DNA of 5,655 bases from Fimbriimonadales bacterium. Lineage in GTDB: Bacteria > Armatimonadota > Fimbriimonadia > Fimbriimonadales > ATM1. Below are positions 4,742 to 5,655 of the stretch, one piece after another; positions within the stretch are counted from its first letter, which is position 1; every line of letters starts with the position of its first letter. The notes below the pieces were generated by a model. The model was not told where the DNA came from, did no database searches, and saw only the letters and a list, made by a program, of their open reading frames with translations. Made by a program: the position numbers and the translations under genes. Location: positions 1 to 5,655 of the forward strand of contig JAICGT010000094.1 of the NCBI GenBank assembly GCA_025922995.1, in the 5' to 3' direction.

Positions 4742-5164
4742 ATGCCGCCTTTTTGGGTGTTATTCGGCTTTGCTGCGTTACTGGCATTAGGATGGTCGCT
4801 GATTAACGGCTGCCATCGGCGGAACGCAGCCTATAAGGAGCGTCTGCGATCTTCGGTGGCCCACTTCCCACAGGGCACCACCCGCAAGCTGCTTCGTCTT
4901 ATGGCGCCAACCTCGTTCAAAGACCGCTGGAATCACGCGACGGTGCTTGCCGGCTGCGTGTGCATCATCGCGTCGCCGCTCTACGTGATCGCCGCAATCG
5001 CAGGCTACGCAGGGTTCTTTGTCTCCATGGGCGCTCTCATCGCAGGCAGTCTCGCCGGCGCGTACCTGGGCGAACTGTGCTTCAACTCGTGGGGCTGCGC
5101 TTTAGTTGTGCCAAACGAGCCCAATCTTCCTCTCGAAGCTGGTGCGGACGCACAGAAGGGCTGA
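4742..5164 (+). CDS. Small membrane protein of unknown function
   Basis: 140 residues, not recognised. An N-terminal hydrophobic segment (about 3-22) is followed by a basic, probably cytoplasmic stretch (25-65, with CHRRNAAYKERLR and TTRKLLRLM). Two close hydrophobic segments (about 66-88 and 90-112) come next, the second rich in Gly/Ala, and then a short polar tail. Cysteines occur at 24, 72, 74, 113 and 119 without a known metal motif. The ATG at 4742 puts the membrane segment at the very start. An in-frame TTG at 4709 would overlap obgE's own start codon and run through the palindrome, so I reject it. There is no Shine-Dalgarno sequence; a TATCCT box lies 9 nt upstream, suggesting a leaderless mRNA. 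The last 83 bp, stop included, overlap rsmA in the opposite direction. Clear membrane topology supports a real gene, but conservation could not be tested. Confidence 0.6.
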   Translation: MPPFWVLFGFAALLALGWSLINGCHRRNAAYKERLRSSVAHFPQGTTRKLLRLMAPTSFKDRWNHATVLAGCVCIIASPLYVIAAIAGYAGFFVSMGALIAGSLAGAYLGELCFNSWGCALVVPNEPNLPLEAGADAQKG

Positions 5165-5655
5165 GACCGGCGCTCTCGACCAAGCCTTTGTCTCCGAGAT
5201 TGTTGGCGAGCGTCTTCCGAGGCTGACGAAAACCCGCTCGCACGAGCCGCTCTAAATCAATGTCGACGCCGAGGCGTTTCGATTGCAGCCTCAAAACTCT
5301 GCTATGCACCTTAGGCGGAGGCTTGAACGCGACGGGCGGCACCTGACAAACGCTTTCGATCTGGAAATGACGCTGCACCGCGACGGTCAGCGATCCTCGC
5401 CTTGCATCAGCGGGCGGGGCAAGGAGCTTCGCGGCGACCTCTTCCTGCATCATCAGGACGGCAGTCTCGAACGATTCCGAGACCTCGCACAGCCGAGAAA
5501 CTACGGCTGCCGTGATGTAGTACGGCAGGTTCGAAACGACCGCTCTCGGCTCTTCCAGCCTCTCCAAAATCGCCTTTAGGTCTGCTTTCAGAACGTCTGC
5601 CTCGACGACCTCGACATTCGGCGCGGCTCTGAGAGTTGCCGCCGCCATTCTCGGG
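5082..5655 (-). CDS. rsmA: 16S rRNA dimethyladenosine transferase RsmA (KsgA), 5' end outside the window
   Basis: The C-terminal 190 or so residues of RsmA, which dimethylates two adjacent adenines (A1518/A1519 in E. coli numbering) in helix 45 of 16S rRNA with S-adenosylmethionine, late in 30S assembly. Visible are the acidic strand PNVEVVEADVL, the catalytic motif NLPYYIT (5511-5531), the region QVPPVAFKPPPKVHSRVLRL, and the C-terminal domain with GFRQPRKTLANNL and RPHQLREEDWARLAQL. The N-terminal S-adenosylmethionine-binding glycine motif lies beyond the right edge. The in-frame ATG at 5648 is internal, not a start, because the sequence there corresponds to the middle of the Rossmann fold. 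The 3' end overlaps the converging membrane gene by 83 bp, and conserved residues extend into the overlap. Very sure of the family. Confidence 0.95.
   Translation of the reverse strand, partial: PRMAAATLRAAPNVEVVEADVLKADLKAILERLEEPRAVVSNLPYYITAAVVSRLCEVSESFETAVLMMQEEVAAKLLAPPADARRGSLTVAVQRHFQIESVCQVPPVAFKPPPKVHSRVLRLQSKRLGVDIDLERLVRAGFRQPRKTLANNLGDKGLVESAGLSPSVRPHQLREEDWARLAQLKRSPTS

Noticed and set aside
1..5655. Mobile element, CRISPR array or defence system
   Set aside because: No transposase, integrase, terminal inverted repeats, spaced direct repeats or defence domains were seen; the gene content is core chromosomal.

Overview
The window looks like chromosomal DNA of a moderately GC-rich, Gram-negative-type bacterium. 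One gene encodes an exported protein with a VPEP-type C-terminal sorting signal (PEP-CTERM). The rest is a compact set of ribosome-linked housekeeping genes beside lineage-specific membrane proteins. This would fit Armatimonadota (Fimbriimonadia-like) or a planctomycete-like lineage, but the assignment is an inference from style, not proof. I see no mobile element, CRISPR array, rRNA or convincing tRNA.

Layout. (1) 1-170, minus: the N-terminus of an M20-family dipeptidase, cut by the window edge. (2) 171-386: a divergent intergenic region. It carries a TANNNT box just upstream of the M20 start and, on the other side, a foldable GC-rich leader ahead of the next gene. (3) 387-992, plus: a PEP-CTERM protein. 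(4) 993-1059: a short convergent spacer with a GC hairpin. (5) 4709 down to 1060, minus: a tightly packed five-gene operon, obgE, nadD, rsfS, a TPR/membrane gene, and a membrane zinc-ribbon gene. The junctions are a 4-nt overlap, an 8-nt overlap, a 3-nt gap and an 11-nt gap. (6) 4710-4741: a 32-bp divergent promoter region centred on a perfect 16-bp palindrome. (7) 4742-5164, plus: an unrecognised small membrane protein. (8) 5082-5655, minus: the C-terminal part of rsmA (ksgA), overlapping the preceding gene tail to tail by 83 bp.

How the genes fit together. ObgE (a 50S-assembly GTPase), RsfS (a factor that binds the large subunit and blocks subunit joining) and RsmA (the 16S rRNA dimethyltransferase) all act on ribosome biogenesis or ribosome state. 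NadD is a common genomic companion of RsfS. The last operon gene is the most surprising. It encodes two membrane segments, a duplicated four-cysteine zinc ribbon, and a C-terminal domain that aligns without gaps to the C-terminal domain of ribosomal protein L7/L12. A membrane-tethered L12-like module made from an ObgE/RsfS operon is the best candidate here for something undescribed.

A second theme is transcription and translation starts. Three genes that begin transcripts (M20, obgE and the small membrane gene) lack a Shine-Dalgarno sequence and have a TANNNT box 7-9 nt before the ATG, as expected for leaderless mRNAs. By contrast, the PEP-CTERM gene and the TTG-started TPR gene have clear purine-rich ribosome binding sites.
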